Origin: Thalassotalea atypica
GTDB taxonomy: Bacteria; Pseudomonadota; Gammaproteobacteria; Enterobacterales; Alteromonadaceae
NCBI RefSeq assembly: GCF_030295975.1
Contig: NZ_AP027364.1
Coordinates: forward strand, 1,922,001 to 1,986,000
Direction: 5' to 3'
DNA: 64,000 nt
Shown one piece after another: positions 29,841 to 39,835 of the stretch (within the stretch, counting starts at the first letter, position 1; each line of letters begins with the position of its first letter). A model generated the notes under the pieces. That model saw only the letters and a program-made list of their open reading frames with translations. It did no database searches and was not told the origin of the DNA. A program made the position numbers and the translations under genes.

Positions 29841-31310
29841 ATGAATCAAACTGAAATTCAGTCTAATGCGGAAATCGTCCTATTCGGTGCTTTAGGTGAC
29901 TTGTCGCGACGTAAATTGCTGCCAGCACTTTATCAGCTCGACATGGAAGGCCTACTTCATCAAGACAGCAGAGTCATTGGGGTAGCGCGTCAAGAACATA
30001 CCCAAGAAGAATTTACTGCTTTTGTTAAAGAAAACCTAACGACTTTCGTAGCTGAAGGGCTTAATGAAGAAGTGCTCGAGCGATTTATTGCTAGATTAGT
30101 CTATCAAAAGTTAGATTTTAAAGAGTTGGATAGTTACGGCACATTAGCTAAAACGCTTGAACAAGGAAATGATACTCGGGTTTATTATTATTCAACGCCA
30201 CCTGCCATATATGGTGATATGACTGAAGGTTTATTTAAAGCTGGTCTTATTAAACCAGCAGATCGTGTTGTTATGGAGAAACCTATTGGTCACTGTTTAG
30301 CTTCGTCTAAAGTGATTAACGACATGGTCTCTAGCCGTTTTAGCGAAAATCAAATCTATCGTATCGATCATTACTTAGGTAAAGAAACGGTGCTCAATTT
30401 ATTAGTCCTTAGATTTGCGAACTCATTGTTTACTAACAACTGGGATAGAAACCATATTGACCATGTACAAATCACGGTTGCTGAAAGTGTTGGTATCGAA
30501 GGCCGCTTTGGTTTTTATGATGATGCTGGCCAAATGCGCGACATGGTTCAAAACCACTTGTTGCAAATTTTATCTCTGCTTGCCATGGAGCCTCCGGCTG
30601 ATTTGAGTGCTGACAGTGTTCGTGATGAAAAACTCAAAGTGCTTAAAGCACTTATTCCTATTACTCGTCAGAATGTCAAAGATAAAACCGTTCGTGGTCA
30701 ATACACGGAAGGGTACCTAAAAGGTGGGCTTGTACCAGGTTACTTAGAAGAAGACGGCGCGATTGAAAAAAGTAGCACTGAGACTTTTGTTGCTATTAAG
30801 GCTGAAATTGATAACTGGCGCTGGACAGGTGTACCGTTCTACTTAAGAACCGGTAAACGTATGCCAGCGAAACACAGTGAAATTGTGGTGCAATTTAAAG
30901 AGCAACCTCACAACATTTTCAAAGACAGCTATGAAGACCTACCCGCTAACAAATTAACTATTCGCTTGCAGCCTGACGAAGGTGTCGAGTTACAAGTGAT
31001 GAATAAGGTGCCAGGAATTTCACAGCAAATGGCCATTAGCGAAAATAAGCTTGATTTAAGTTTTTCTGAATCTTATGGCAATGAACGTGTTATTGACGCC
31101 TATGAACGTCTAATGCTTGAAGTCATTAATGGTAATCAGTCGTTGTTTGTTCGTCGCGATGAAGTCGAAGCAGCTTGGGTATGGGCCGACAGTGTTATTG
31201 AAGCGTGGAAGGCAACTAATGATAAGCCTAAGCCTTATGCATCAGGCTCTTGGGGCCCTGTTTCTTCTATATCTTTGATCGCACGTGACGATCGTCAATG
31301 GGTAGAATAA
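29841..31310 (+). CDS. zwf: Glucose-6-phosphate 1-dehydrogenase
   Basis: 489 residues. It oxidises glucose-6-phosphate to 6-phosphogluconolactone with NAD(P)+. The nucleotide-binding motif ALGDLSRRKLLPALY is at residues about 16-30, and the active-site peptide RIDHYLGKE is present with its catalytic His in the usual place. The conserved TGKRMPAK-type segment (RTGKRMPAKHSEI) is also seen. First gene of zwf-pgl-edd-glk-eda; its stop overlaps the pgl start by one base (TAATG). HexR sites lie upstream. Confidence 0.97.
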   Translation: MNQTEIQSNAEIVLFGALGDLSRRKLLPALYQLDMEGLLHQDSRVIGVARQEHTQEEFTAFVKENLTTFVAEGLNEEVLERFIARLVYQKLDFKELDSYGTLAKTLEQGNDTRVYYYSTPPAIYGDMTEGLFKAGLIKPADRVVMEKPIGHCLASSKVINDMVSSRFSENQIYRIDHYLGKETVLNLLVLRFANSLFTNNWDRNHIDHVQITVAESVGIEGRFGFYDDAGQMRDMVQNHLLQILSLLAMEPPADLSADSVRDEKLKVLKALIPITRQNVKDKTVRGQYTEGYLKGGLVPGYLEEDGAIEKSSTETFVAIKAEIDNWRWTGVPFYLRTGKRMPAKHSEIVVQFKEQPHNIFKDSYEDLPANKLTIRLQPDEGVELQVMNKVPGISQQMAISENKLDLSFSESYGNERVIDAYERLMLEVINGNQSLFVRRDEVEAAWVWADSVIEAWKATNDKPKPYASGSWGPVSSISLIARDDRQWVE

Positions 31311-32002
31311 TGTACCAATTTAATCAATTTGAAAGCCGAGAAAATTTAGATAACGCGTTAGCAGACAAAGTTGAAGCTATTTTGCGTGAAGCAGTTAAAT
31401 TAAAAGGTAAAGCAAGTATTGCCGTTTCAGGTGGTTCAACCCCGAAAGGTTTTTTTGAAGCACTTTCTCAAAAAGATTTACCGTGGCGAGAAATTACGAT
31501 TACTTTGGCGGATGAACGTTGGGTAAATATAGACAGTGATGCAAGTAACACAAAATTAGTTCATGAAAACTTAATTCAGAATAAAGCGGTTGATGCTAAT
31601 TTTTTTCATATCAAACAAGGTGAAGCATTAAATGCTGAAACATTGGCTGATTTGAATTTGGCGGCAAACACAACAGTTTTACCTTTTGATGTGTTGATTT
31701 TAGGTATGGGGGAAGACGGCCATACCGCGTCTTTATTCCCTTGCAGTGATGAAGTTAATGCGGCACTTTCACAAGGTGCACCGGCACTTTTAAAAGTGAC
31801 ACCTAAAACGGCACCTCATGATCGAATTACCTTCAGTTTTTCAACGCTTGCACAGAGTAAAAATACAATTTTGCACATTTGCGGTGACGGAAAAAAAGCT
31901 GTATTGGACAAAGCCATTGATGGTGAAGAAACGTTAGCAATGCCTATTCGTGCATTCCTACACCATCCAACCTTACAAACCGATGTTTATTGGGCGGAGT
32001 AG
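31310..32002 (+). CDS. pgl: 6-phosphogluconolactonase
   Basis: 230 residues from the ATG at 31310, which overlaps the zwf stop (TAATG). An in-frame ATG at 31298 inside zwf would add MGRI and is less likely. The DevB/NagB-fold motifs SGGSTPKGFFEAL and LILGMGEDGHTASLFP are intact. It hydrolyses 6-phosphogluconolactone to 6-phosphogluconate. The next gene, edd, starts 4 bp after its stop, so the operon is tightly coupled. Confidence 0.95.
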   Translation: MYQFNQFESRENLDNALADKVEAILREAVKLKGKASIAVSGGSTPKGFFEALSQKDLPWREITITLADERWVNIDSDASNTKLVHENLIQNKAVDANFFHIKQGEALNAETLADLNLAANTTVLPFDVLILGMGEDGHTASLFPCSDEVNAALSQGAPALLKVTPKTAPHDRITFSFSTLAQSKNTILHICGDGKKAVLDKAIDGEETLAMPIRAFLHHPTLQTDVYWAE

Positions 32003-32006
32003 TATC

Positions 32007-33830
32007 ATGAATAAACAGATAGTAGCCATTACCGAACGTATTGTTGAGCGCAGTAAAACGACTCGCGCAAACTATTTAGCAAAAATTGAACGTGAAAAAT
32101 CAGAAACGGTACATCGTGCTAGCTTATCTTGTGGCAACCTAGCGCATGGATTTGCTGCGTGTGGCAAAGAAGACAAAGCAAAGTTACGTGGCTTAAACCA
32201 CTCAGATGTAGCAATTATATCAGCATATAACGACATGCTTTCTGCACATCAGCCGTATCAAACTTACCCTGATATCATCAAAGCAGCGGTAGCGGAAACC
32301 GGGGGTGTTGCGCAATTTGCTGGTGGCGTACCGGCCATGTGTGACGGGGTAACGCAAGGGCAACCTGGTATGGATTTAAGCCTGATGAGTCGTGACGTTA
32401 TTGCCATGGCATCAGCGGTTGGCTTATCGCACAATATGTTTGATGGCGCCTTAATGCTAGGCATTTGTGACAAAATTGTCCCAGGTTTATTAATTGCGAG
32501 TATGACATTTGGTCACTTGCCTACCGTATTCGTACCAGCTGGGCCTATGCCATCAGGTATTCCAAATAAAGAAAAAGCACGTGTTAGACAACAATTTGCC
32601 AAAGGAGAAATTGGTGAAGACAAGCTGTTAGAAGCTGAGTCTGCTTCTTATCACAGTGCAGGTACTTGTACCTTCTTCGGTACCGCCAATTCAAATCAAT
32701 TAGTTGTTGAAGTGATGGGTTTACACCTACCAGGTGCGTCTTTTGTTGCGCCAAATACAGAGCTACGTGAAGAGTTAACAAAGGCGGCGGCGCGCCAAGT
32801 CACCCGATTAACGCAACAATCTGGTAACTATATGCCAATTGGAAAGATGGTTGATGAGCGTTCGATCGTCAATGCGATTGTTGCTTTGTTAGCAACAGGC
32901 GGCTCGACCAATTTAACTATGCATATTATCGCGTTTGCTAAAGCGGCAGGCATTATCATTAACTTCCAAGACTTTAATGACCTATCTGATGCGGTACCAC
33001 TAATTACCCGTATCTACCCGAATGGACATGCTGATATCAACCACTTCCAACAAGCTGGTGGCATGGCATTATTATTCAAACAATTAATTGAAGCTGGTTT
33101 GGTACATGAAGATGTTGAGACGATTTGTGGTCGCGGTTTAACTCGCTACACCAAGCAGCCTGTGCTAGAAAACGGTCAGCTTACTTGGGTTGATGGTGCA
33201 ACAACGTCTGGTGATCCTGAAGTGATTGCAACAACAGACAAACCATTTAAAGCAGACGGCGGCTTAAAAGTACTTAAAGGTAATTTAGGTATTTCAGTGT
33301 TAAAAACATCTTCGCTGCGTGATGGTAGTTTTGTCATCAAGGCGCCAGCCGTTGTGTTTGAAGATCAACATGAACTTGACGTTGCTTTTAAAGCCGGTGA
33401 ATTAGATAAAGATTTTGTCGCTGTGGTTCGCTTTCAAGGCCCTAAAGCGCGCGGCATGCCTGAGCTGCATAAACTAACACCACCGCTTGGTGTGTTACAA
33501 GATAAAGGCTATAAAGTCGCACTAGTTACCGACGGCCGAATGTCAGGGGCATCAGGAAAAGTGCCTGCTGCTATTCATTTATGCCCAGAGGCGTTAGACG
33601 GTGGCTTAATCGCCAAGATTAATACAGGCGATATGATTTTACTCGATGGTGAAACAGGTGAATTAACCTTACTGGTTGATGACGCTGAGTTGGCTAAACG
33701 CGAGCTTTCACAGTTTCAAGTCAATGGACATCATCAAGGAATGGGTAGAGAGATTTTTGGCTTTATGCGTCGTAACTTAAGTTCAGCTGAGACTGGCGCT
33801 TGTTCATTGTTTTCGGATGAAGAGAAGTAG
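32007..33830 (+). CDS. edd: Phosphogluconate dehydratase
   Basis: 607 residues, close to the 603 of E. coli Edd. It dehydrates 6-phosphogluconate to 2-keto-3-deoxy-6-phosphogluconate. IlvD/Edd-family blocks are clear: ISAYNDMLSAHQPY, VPAMCDGVTQGQPGMDLSL with an Fe-S cluster Cys, SAGTCTFFGTANSN with a second Cys, and VTDGRMSGASGKVPAAIH near the end. The frame is open upstream to 31950, but the ATG at 32007, just after the pgl stop, matches family length and is chosen as start. Confidence 0.96.
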   Translation: MNKQIVAITERIVERSKTTRANYLAKIEREKSETVHRASLSCGNLAHGFAACGKEDKAKLRGLNHSDVAIISAYNDMLSAHQPYQTYPDIIKAAVAETGGVAQFAGGVPAMCDGVTQGQPGMDLSLMSRDVIAMASAVGLSHNMFDGALMLGICDKIVPGLLIASMTFGHLPTVFVPAGPMPSGIPNKEKARVRQQFAKGEIGEDKLLEAESASYHSAGTCTFFGTANSNQLVVEVMGLHLPGASFVAPNTELREELTKAAARQVTRLTQQSGNYMPIGKMVDERSIVNAIVALLATGGSTNLTMHIIAFAKAAGIIINFQDFNDLSDAVPLITRIYPNGHADINHFQQAGGMALLFKQLIEAGLVHEDVETICGRGLTRYTKQPVLENGQLTWVDGATTSGDPEVIATTDKPFKADGGLKVLKGNLGISVLKTSSLRDGSFVIKAPAVVFEDQHELDVAFKAGELDKDFVAVVRFQGPKARGMPELHKLTPPLGVLQDKGYKVALVTDGRMSGASGKVPAAIHLCPEALDGGLIAKINTGDMILLDGETGELTLLVDDAELAKRELSQFQVNGHHQGMGREIFGFMRRNLSSAETGACSLFSDEEK

Positions 33831-33838
33831 ACGAGCTA

Positions 33839-34816
33839 ATGACTATGGGAAATTCAATTAATCTTGTCGCAGATATCGGTGGTACTAATATTCGTATTGG
33901 GTTATCTGATTCAAGCGGAAATATCGACGCTTTGTCGGTATATCAATGCAATCAATACCCAAGTTTATCGGCGGTGATCAGCCAATACCTGTCTGAGCAA
34001 CAACTGGAACATCATGATATTCACGCGTGTTTAGCTATTGCGTGTCCTGTTGAAAATGATCTGATCACCATGACAAACCTGCCTTGGGAGTTTTCGCGAT
34101 CTCAACTTAAGCAAGAATTGCAGCTTAAGACATTGTTATTGATTAATGACTATACAGCGATTGCGCATGCCATTCCTTTATTGTCGGATAATCAAAAAGT
34201 CAAAATTGGACAAGGCGAAAAAGTTGCTGGAAAACCAATATCAATTTGTGGTCCAGGTACGGGACTTGGCGTAGCAAACCTTATTTCTGATAATGGTAAA
34301 TGGATCAGCTTAAGCGGTGAGGGCGGACATGTCGATTTCGCCCCAATCGATAGGCTAGAACTAGATATACTGCGTTATTTACATACCAAATACAGCCATG
34401 TCTCGTATGAGCAATTACTGTCTGGCTTAGGGATCGAGCAAATATATCAAGCCATTGCTTGGTCAAAACAACTTGATGTTCCGGTGGTGAGCGCCGAAGA
34501 GATTTCAAAGAAAGCGCTAACCAACGATTGTGAACTTTGTAGTGAAACATTAGCTCAGTTTTGCCGTATTTTAGGCAGCTTTGCAGGCAATTTGGCATTA
34601 ACCCTTGGTAGTTTTGGTGGCGTTTATATCGCTGGCGGCATCGTACCAAGATTTATCGATTACTTTAATAACAGTGAATTTAGAAAACGTTTTGAAGAAA
34701 AAGGGCGTCTGTCTGGTTTTAATCAAAATATTCCAACCTATGTTATTACCGAATCTCAACCGGGAATACTTGGTGCAGCTTCGTACCTTCTTCAATTCAA
34801 TAAAGAGGCTTTATGA
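33839..34816 (+). CDS. glk: Glucokinase
   Basis: 325 residues of the bacterial Glk (PF02685) family, which phosphorylates glucose with ATP. The phosphate loop ADIGGTNIRIGL, the sugar-binding LINDYTAIAHAIPLL with its catalytic Asp, GPGTGLGVANL, and GEGGHVDFAP are visible. It starts 8 bp after edd and ends with an ATGA overlap with eda. Glucokinase in the ED operon feeds free glucose straight to Zwf. An internal ATG two codons on would also be possible. Confidence 0.94.
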   Translation: MTMGNSINLVADIGGTNIRIGLSDSSGNIDALSVYQCNQYPSLSAVISQYLSEQQLEHHDIHACLAIACPVENDLITMTNLPWEFSRSQLKQELQLKTLLLINDYTAIAHAIPLLSDNQKVKIGQGEKVAGKPISICGPGTGLGVANLISDNGKWISLSGEGGHVDFAPIDRLELDILRYLHTKYSHVSYEQLLSGLGIEQIYQAIAWSKQLDVPVVSAEEISKKALTNDCELCSETLAQFCRILGSFAGNLALTLGSFGGVYIAGGIVPRFIDYFNNSEFRKRFEEKGRLSGFNQNIPTYVITESQPGILGAASYLLQFNKEAL

Positions 34817-35463
34817 CGGATTTAAAAAATTGGCAAATACCGCCACAGCAGTTATTTGCAATGGGACCTGTTGTTCCTGTTTTAGTTATTGAAAACGTTG
34901 AAGATGCAGTGCCTATTGCTGAAGCGTTGTTGGAAGCAGAAATTAAAGTACTGGAAGTGACGCTTCGCACGCCAGCAGCATTAGATGTGATAAAAACGAT
35001 TGCAGATAACGTACCTGAGGCCGTGATTGGCGCTGGAACAGTCACGAACGGTGATATGTTAAAGCGTGCTCGTGATGCAGGCTCTAAGTTTGCTATTAGC
35101 CCAGGATTGACCAAAGACTTGCTCAAAGCAGGAAGCGAGGGTGATATTGCATTGATCCCTGGTATTTCATCTATTTCTGAGTTGATGGACGGAATTGATT
35201 GTGGCTATGATCATTTTAAGTTCTTCCCTGCAGAAGCATCTGGCGGCGTAAAAGCTATTCAATCAATTGGTGGACCTTTTCCTGATATTAAGTTTTGCCC
35301 TACAGGTGGCATTAATATTAACAATATCAATAATTACTTGGCACTTAAAAACGTCGCTTGCTGTGGTGGTTCTTGGTTAGTGTCAGAGGCGATTGTTGCC
35401 GATAAAGATTGGAGCCAAATCACAAAATTAGCAAGAGAAGCGCTAGCTCACGTTGCTAAGTAG
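34813..35463 (+). CDS. eda: KDPG/KHG aldolase
   Basis: 216 residues. It cleaves 2-keto-3-deoxy-6-phosphogluconate to pyruvate and glyceraldehyde-3-phosphate. The class I aldolase Schiff-base Lys sits in HFKFFPAEASGG; GAGTVTNGDML and EVTLRTPAALDVI are also typical. The start overlaps the glk stop by 4 bp (ATGA), so translation is coupled. It is the last gene of the operon and a good terminator follows 20 bp after the stop. Confidence 0.96.
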   Translation: MTDLKNWQIPPQQLFAMGPVVPVLVIENVEDAVPIAEALLEAEIKVLEVTLRTPAALDVIKTIADNVPEAVIGAGTVTNGDMLKRARDAGSKFAISPGLTKDLLKAGSEGDIALIPGISSISELMDGIDCGYDHFKFFPAEASGGVKAIQSIGGPFPDIKFCPTGGININNINNYLALKNVACCGGSWLVSEAIVADKDWSQITKLAREALAHVAK

Positions 35464-35483
35464 TTTTCACCTAAATTAAAAAC

Positions 35484-35507
35484 AACCAGCTGCGGCTGGT
35501 TTTTTTA
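35484..35507 (+). terminator. Rho-independent terminator of zwf-eda operon
   Basis: A 7-bp stem AACCAGC / GCTGGTT with a TGCG loop is followed by seven T's. It lies about 20 bp after eda. Confidence 0.9.
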
Positions 35508-35601
35508 TCTTTCGTTTTATCTAAAGCCTGTTGTTTAGACATATGAGTGTCATCGGTAGGGTGCGGTTTAATCATACAATGGTTTAATAAAATTCAGGTA
35601 T

Positions 35602-35624
35602 AAAAAAGCCAGCATCAGCTGGCT
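35602..35624 (-). terminator. Rho-independent terminator of gapA
   Basis: Read on the minus strand, AGCCAGC / GCTGGCT with a 4-base loop runs into six T's. It stands 23 bp beyond the gapA stop codon. Confidence 0.9.
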
Positions 35625-35646
35625 CATATCGAATTTTTAGTTATTG

Positions 35647-36651
<1,005 letters not shown>

Positions 36652-36665
36652 CTAATAAAAAATAA

Positions 36666-36680
36666 TGTAGTAAAATTACA
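36666..36680. promoter_or_regulatory. HexR operator at gapA
   Basis: TGTAGTAAAATTACA, identical over all 15 bases to the main zwf site, lies 24 bp upstream of the gapA start and about 252 bp from gnd. A site this close to the gene would overlap the promoter or early transcript, which suits repression. Confidence 0.85.
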
Positions 36681-36797
36681 CCATTATTGAAAAAATACAA
36701 GCGTTATTTGTCTTTCTTACCAATAATCCATATGTAAATTATGAATAATTACAAAATTTAGTCACATATTCTTTAAAAAAATCACCTTATTTGAATG

Positions 36798-36814
36798 CGC
36801 TCCTTTTAGGAGCG
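36798..36814. other. Hairpin in the gapA-gnd intergenic region
   Basis: A 7-bp perfect stem CGCTCCT / AGGAGCG with a three-base loop lies about 119 bp upstream of gnd. There is no T-tract, so it may be part of the gnd leader or an operator. Confidence 0.4.
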
Positions 36815-36932
36815 TGGTAAACTGCCGCAAATTTATATGTGGTGTCGCCACTTGTACTGTATTTAACATGAAATACACCTGCACGCATGGCCTCGTTACA
36901 TCACTACTTACTGCTAACCTTGGAATTTAAAT

Positions 36933-38459
36933 ATGACACAAGAGAACGCTTTGTGTGACATCGGCTTTATTGGTTTAGGTGTAATGGGGAAGAACCTCGT
37001 TTTAAACTTGGCTGACAACGGCTTTAATATCGCCGCTTTTGATTTAGATAATGAAAAAGTTAAAGGTGTTATTGATCAAGATCGCGCTGAAAATGAAGGC
37101 GGTAAAGCCCGTGTTTTTGGTTGCTCGTCGTACACAGAGTTGCTTTCAAAACTTAAAGCGCCTCACTTAATCGTTTTGTCTGTTCCTGCAGGAGCACCGG
37201 TTGACCAGGTTTGTGGTAGTTTAATTGGCGCTGGTATTCAACCGGACGACATTGTCATTGATACAGGCAATAGCTTGTGGGTTGATACAGTAGCTCGTGA
37301 GGAGAAATACAAAAGCCAGTTTATATTATTTTCTTCTGCGGTCTCAGGCGGTGAAGTAGGCGCTAGATTTGGCCCTGCATTAATGCCAAGTGGCTCTCCG
37401 TATGCGTGGGCACGAATTAAACCAATTTGGGAAGCGATTTCCGCGAAAGTAGACCCTATTACAGGTAAACCTATAGAACGTACAGCGCCAGGTGAAACAA
37501 TTGAACATGGCGATCCGTGCGCAGCTTATATTGGTCCAGCAGGTGCTGGTCACTACGTAAAAATGGTTCATAACGGTATTGAATATGCAGATATGCAAAT
37601 TATTTGTGAAGCCTACCACGTACTTCGAAATGGCCTAGGGATGTCATGTGAAGAAGTTGCTGATACGTTTGAGCAGTGGAATCGAGGCCCATTAGATAGC
37701 TATTTGATGGAAATATCAGTTGAAGTATTACGTCAAACTGTGGGCGATAACAATGAACCTTTAGTTGATTTGATTTTGGATAAAGCGGGTCAAAAAGGTA
37801 CAGGGTTGTGGACAGCGGTTAGTAGTTTAGAGGTTGGGTGTCCAGCACCGACAATTTCTCAAGCTGTTTATGCACGCTCGTTATCCTCATTTAAAGAGAT
37901 TCGTCAACAGGCATCAACAATTTTGGAAGGTCCAGCACCATCGACCTTAACTGAACAAGAGAAAACTCAGTTTATTTCGCGATTACATGATGCTATTTAT
38001 TGTTCAAAAATTTGTGCCTATGCGCAAGGTTTTCAATTGATGAAGTTAGCAGAAAAAGAGCACAACTGGACACTGAATTTTGCCAACATTGCAAAGATTT
38101 GGCGAGCAGGGTGTATCATTCGTGCTGTCTTCTTGCAGTCAATAACTGAAGCCTTTACGCGCGATGCAGACTTGGAAAATTTATTATTGGATGAGTTTTT
38201 TGCTAAGCAGCTCAATTTACATCAACAAAATTGGCGACAATCTATTGCTGATGCCACACTGTTGGGTATTCCTGTTGGTGCATTGTCTTCAGCACTTTCT
38301 TACTTTGATTCAGTAAGAACAGCAGTATTGCCGGCTAACTTATTACAAGGACAGCGTGACTTTTTTGGTGCCCATACGTTTGAGCGTTTAGATCAAACAC
38401 CAGGTAAAAAATACCATGTTCAATGGTCTACCAAAGAACGAGATCTTGTTGAACTTTGA
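36933..38459 (+). CDS. gnd: 6-phosphogluconate dehydrogenase, decarboxylating
   Basis: 508 residues, the longer Gnd form. It converts 6-phosphogluconate to ribulose-5-phosphate and CO2 with NADP+. The Rossmann motif GLGVMGKNLVLNLADNG is near residue 11; SAVSGGEVGARFGPALMPSG and KMVHNGIEYADMQIICEAYH carry the substrate-binding and catalytic Lys residues; DKAGQKGTGLWTAV is also diagnostic. It opens the oxidative pentose branch that competes with Edd for the same substrate. Followed 28 bp later by msrB. Confidence 0.95.
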   Translation: MTQENALCDIGFIGLGVMGKNLVLNLADNGFNIAAFDLDNEKVKGVIDQDRAENEGGKARVFGCSSYTELLSKLKAPHLIVLSVPAGAPVDQVCGSLIGAGIQPDDIVIDTGNSLWVDTVAREEKYKSQFILFSSAVSGGEVGARFGPALMPSGSPYAWARIKPIWEAISAKVDPITGKPIERTAPGETIEHGDPCAAYIGPAGAGHYVKMVHNGIEYADMQIICEAYHVLRNGLGMSCEEVADTFEQWNRGPLDSYLMEISVEVLRQTVGDNNEPLVDLILDKAGQKGTGLWTAVSSLEVGCPAPTISQAVYARSLSSFKEIRQQASTILEGPAPSTLTEQEKTQFISRLHDAIYCSKICAYAQGFQLMKLAEKEHNWTLNFANIAKIWRAGCIIRAVFLQSITEAFTRDADLENLLLDEFFAKQLNLHQQNWRQSIADATLLGIPVGALSSALSYFDSVRTAVLPANLLQGQRDFFGAHTFERLDQTPGKKYHVQWSTKERDLVEL

Positions 38460-38487
38460 TGAATAAAGACACTTTAAGGTAATCAAT

Positions 38488-38862
38488 GTGAGTGATGATC
38501 AATATAAGGACAAATTGAGTGAAGATGCATATCGCGTATGCCGGCTAGCGGCGACAGAGCAACCTTTTACTGGTATTTATAACGATCATTGGCTTGATGG
38601 CACGTACGTTTGTGCGTGCTGTGAGCAGCAATTGTTTGAATCAAGTAAAAAATTTAATGCTGGTTGCGGTTGGCCAAGCTTTTTCCAATCCGTTGCTGAT
38701 AAAGTGAGTTACTTACCAGATAACTCACATAATATGGTAAGAACAGAAATACAATGTAGCCACTGCCAGTCTCATTTAGGCCATGTGTTTGATGATGGGC
38801 CTGAACCAACAGGTAAGCGCTATTGCGTGAACTCACTCAGTTTACAGTTTATCGAAACTTAA
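38488..38862 (+). CDS. msrB: Peptide-methionine (R)-S-oxide reductase MsrB
   Basis: 124 residues. Two zinc CxxC pairs are present (CACC and CSHC), and the catalytic Cys lies in KRYCVNSLSLQF near the end. GCGWPSFFQ and HLGHVFDDGP are standard MsrB blocks. It reduces methionine-R-sulfoxide in proteins. The start is GTG with TAAGG upstream; the ATG two bases earlier is stopped at once by TGA. It is 28 bp downstream of gnd, which makes NADPH for this type of repair, and may be co-transcribed with it. Confidence 0.94.
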   Translation: MSDDQYKDKLSEDAYRVCRLAATEQPFTGIYNDHWLDGTYVCACCEQQLFESSKKFNAGCGWPSFFQSVADKVSYLPDNSHNMVRTEIQCSHCQSHLGHVFDDGPEPTGKRYCVNSLSLQFIET

Positions 38863-38868
38863 TGCTCC

Positions 38869-39669
38869 TTATCTACGTGGGCTGACAAAACTCCCTGTTT
38901 TTATCTTTTCTAACGTGGACGCAGCTACACGGTCTAAAAACTCTTGGTTTAATTGATAACCCTTTGCCATTTGATTAAGGGAGCTCTTGCTAAATGTTTC
39001 ATCCTCGGGTGCATATAAACCTAATATCTTTAACCACACATATGCCTGCTTAAACTCTTTTTTATCAGTATAAATAGTGGTTAATGTTTTAAAAATTTCA
39101 GGATCTATTTTTTGTTCTGGTTTGTAGAGCTCTAACGCATGAAACAGCAATTCTAATGTTTTATTTAGGTCTTTTTTTACGTAATAAGTGGCCAGATTAT
39201 ACTGAGATTGAGGCGTTTCAAGTTGAGCGGTCCCCTCGAGGTTTAAAAACTTACCTAATGCTGCCTTGTCCAAATATCTTGACCAGTGATAATAAAGTAA
39301 TTCTGGATGTAGAGAGTTTATCGTTTGGGTGGACAATTCGTTAATTTTTTCTTTTGCTTTTAAATAATTATCTACGCGTACTGCCTTTTTATGTTTTAGT
39401 TTTATATGTTCAATTTTTGATGCATGGTCCATGCAATTGGCATAATCTTCATAGGCGAGTAGTAGATCAGCTTTTTGTTTATCTGCCCCAGTTTGATTGA
39501 GATTAAAGCGTGCAAATGCGGTATCTTTTCGCTCTTGTCGACACCAATTATCTTCAGAAAACTCTTCGCATATATCTGGATTATCGCTGCATAATTGCGC
39601 CAAGTCAGGACCACTGTCACAAGCAGACAAAAAAAGTAATAAGGCTAAAAAAGGGAATATATACTTCAT
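38869..39669 (-). CDS. Lipoprotein, DUF2989-like
   Basis: 266 residues. The signal peptide ends in lipobox L-S-A-C17 (FLSACDSGPD), so the protein should be lipid-anchored. The mature part has a Cys-rich start (CSDNPDICEEF, NWC) and then helical repeats reminiscent of TPR/Sel1 (ETPQSQYNLATYYVKKDLNKTLELL, IDPEIFKTLTTIYTDKKEFKQAYVWLKIL). This fits DUF2989 of Shewanella and Vibrio. It converges on msrB with only 6 bp between stops and no terminator in between. Function unknown. Confidence 0.8.
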   Translation of the reverse strand: MKYIFPFLALLLFLSACDSGPDLAQLCSDNPDICEEFSEDNWCRQERKDTAFARFNLNQTGADKQKADLLLAYEDYANCMDHASKIEHIKLKHKKAVRVDNYLKAKEKINELSTQTINSLHPELLYYHWSRYLDKAALGKFLNLEGTAQLETPQSQYNLATYYVKKDLNKTLELLFHALELYKPEQKIDPEIFKTLTTIYTDKKEFKQAYVWLKILGLYAPEDETFSKSSLNQMAKGYQLNQEFLDRVAASTLEKIKTGSFVSPRR

Positions 39670-39779
39670 TTATATTTATTTTCTGTATTTTAAAAAATGT
39701 AATAGGTGGCGAAAACTTTTATGTTGCATTACAATGTGCGCCGCATCAAGCTATTCGCTATTATCATAAAGTAAAACCA

Positions 39780-39793
39780 TACCACATGTGGTA
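39780..39793. promoter_or_regulatory. 14-bp palindrome upstream of the long GAPDH gene
   Basis: TACCACATGTGGTA is a perfect 14-bp palindrome 42 bp before the start codon. It does not fit HexR. It is placed like an operator, but its regulator is not identifiable from sequence. Confidence 0.45.
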
Positions 39794-39835
39794 ATAGTTT
39801 TTCGTTTATTTAACTGTAACAAAAAGGTTTATTAA

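Noticed and set aside
31950-32006. In-frame upstream extension of edd
   Set aside because: It lies within the end of pgl; the ATG at 32007 gives a family-typical length and N-terminus.
34305-34795. Minus-strand frames of 114 and 65 codons opposite glk
   Set aside because: Antisense to the conserved glucokinase motifs; no start signal or protein-like pattern.
39724-39732. Possible HexR half-site (ATTACA) upstream of the long GAPDH gene
   Set aside because: The left half reads TTATGT instead of TGTAGT/TGTAAT, with about three mismatches of six, too weak to call.
39497-39794. Overlapping plus-strand frames of 90 and 94 codons
   Set aside because: Mostly antisense to the DUF2989-like lipoprotein and then low-complexity promoter DNA.
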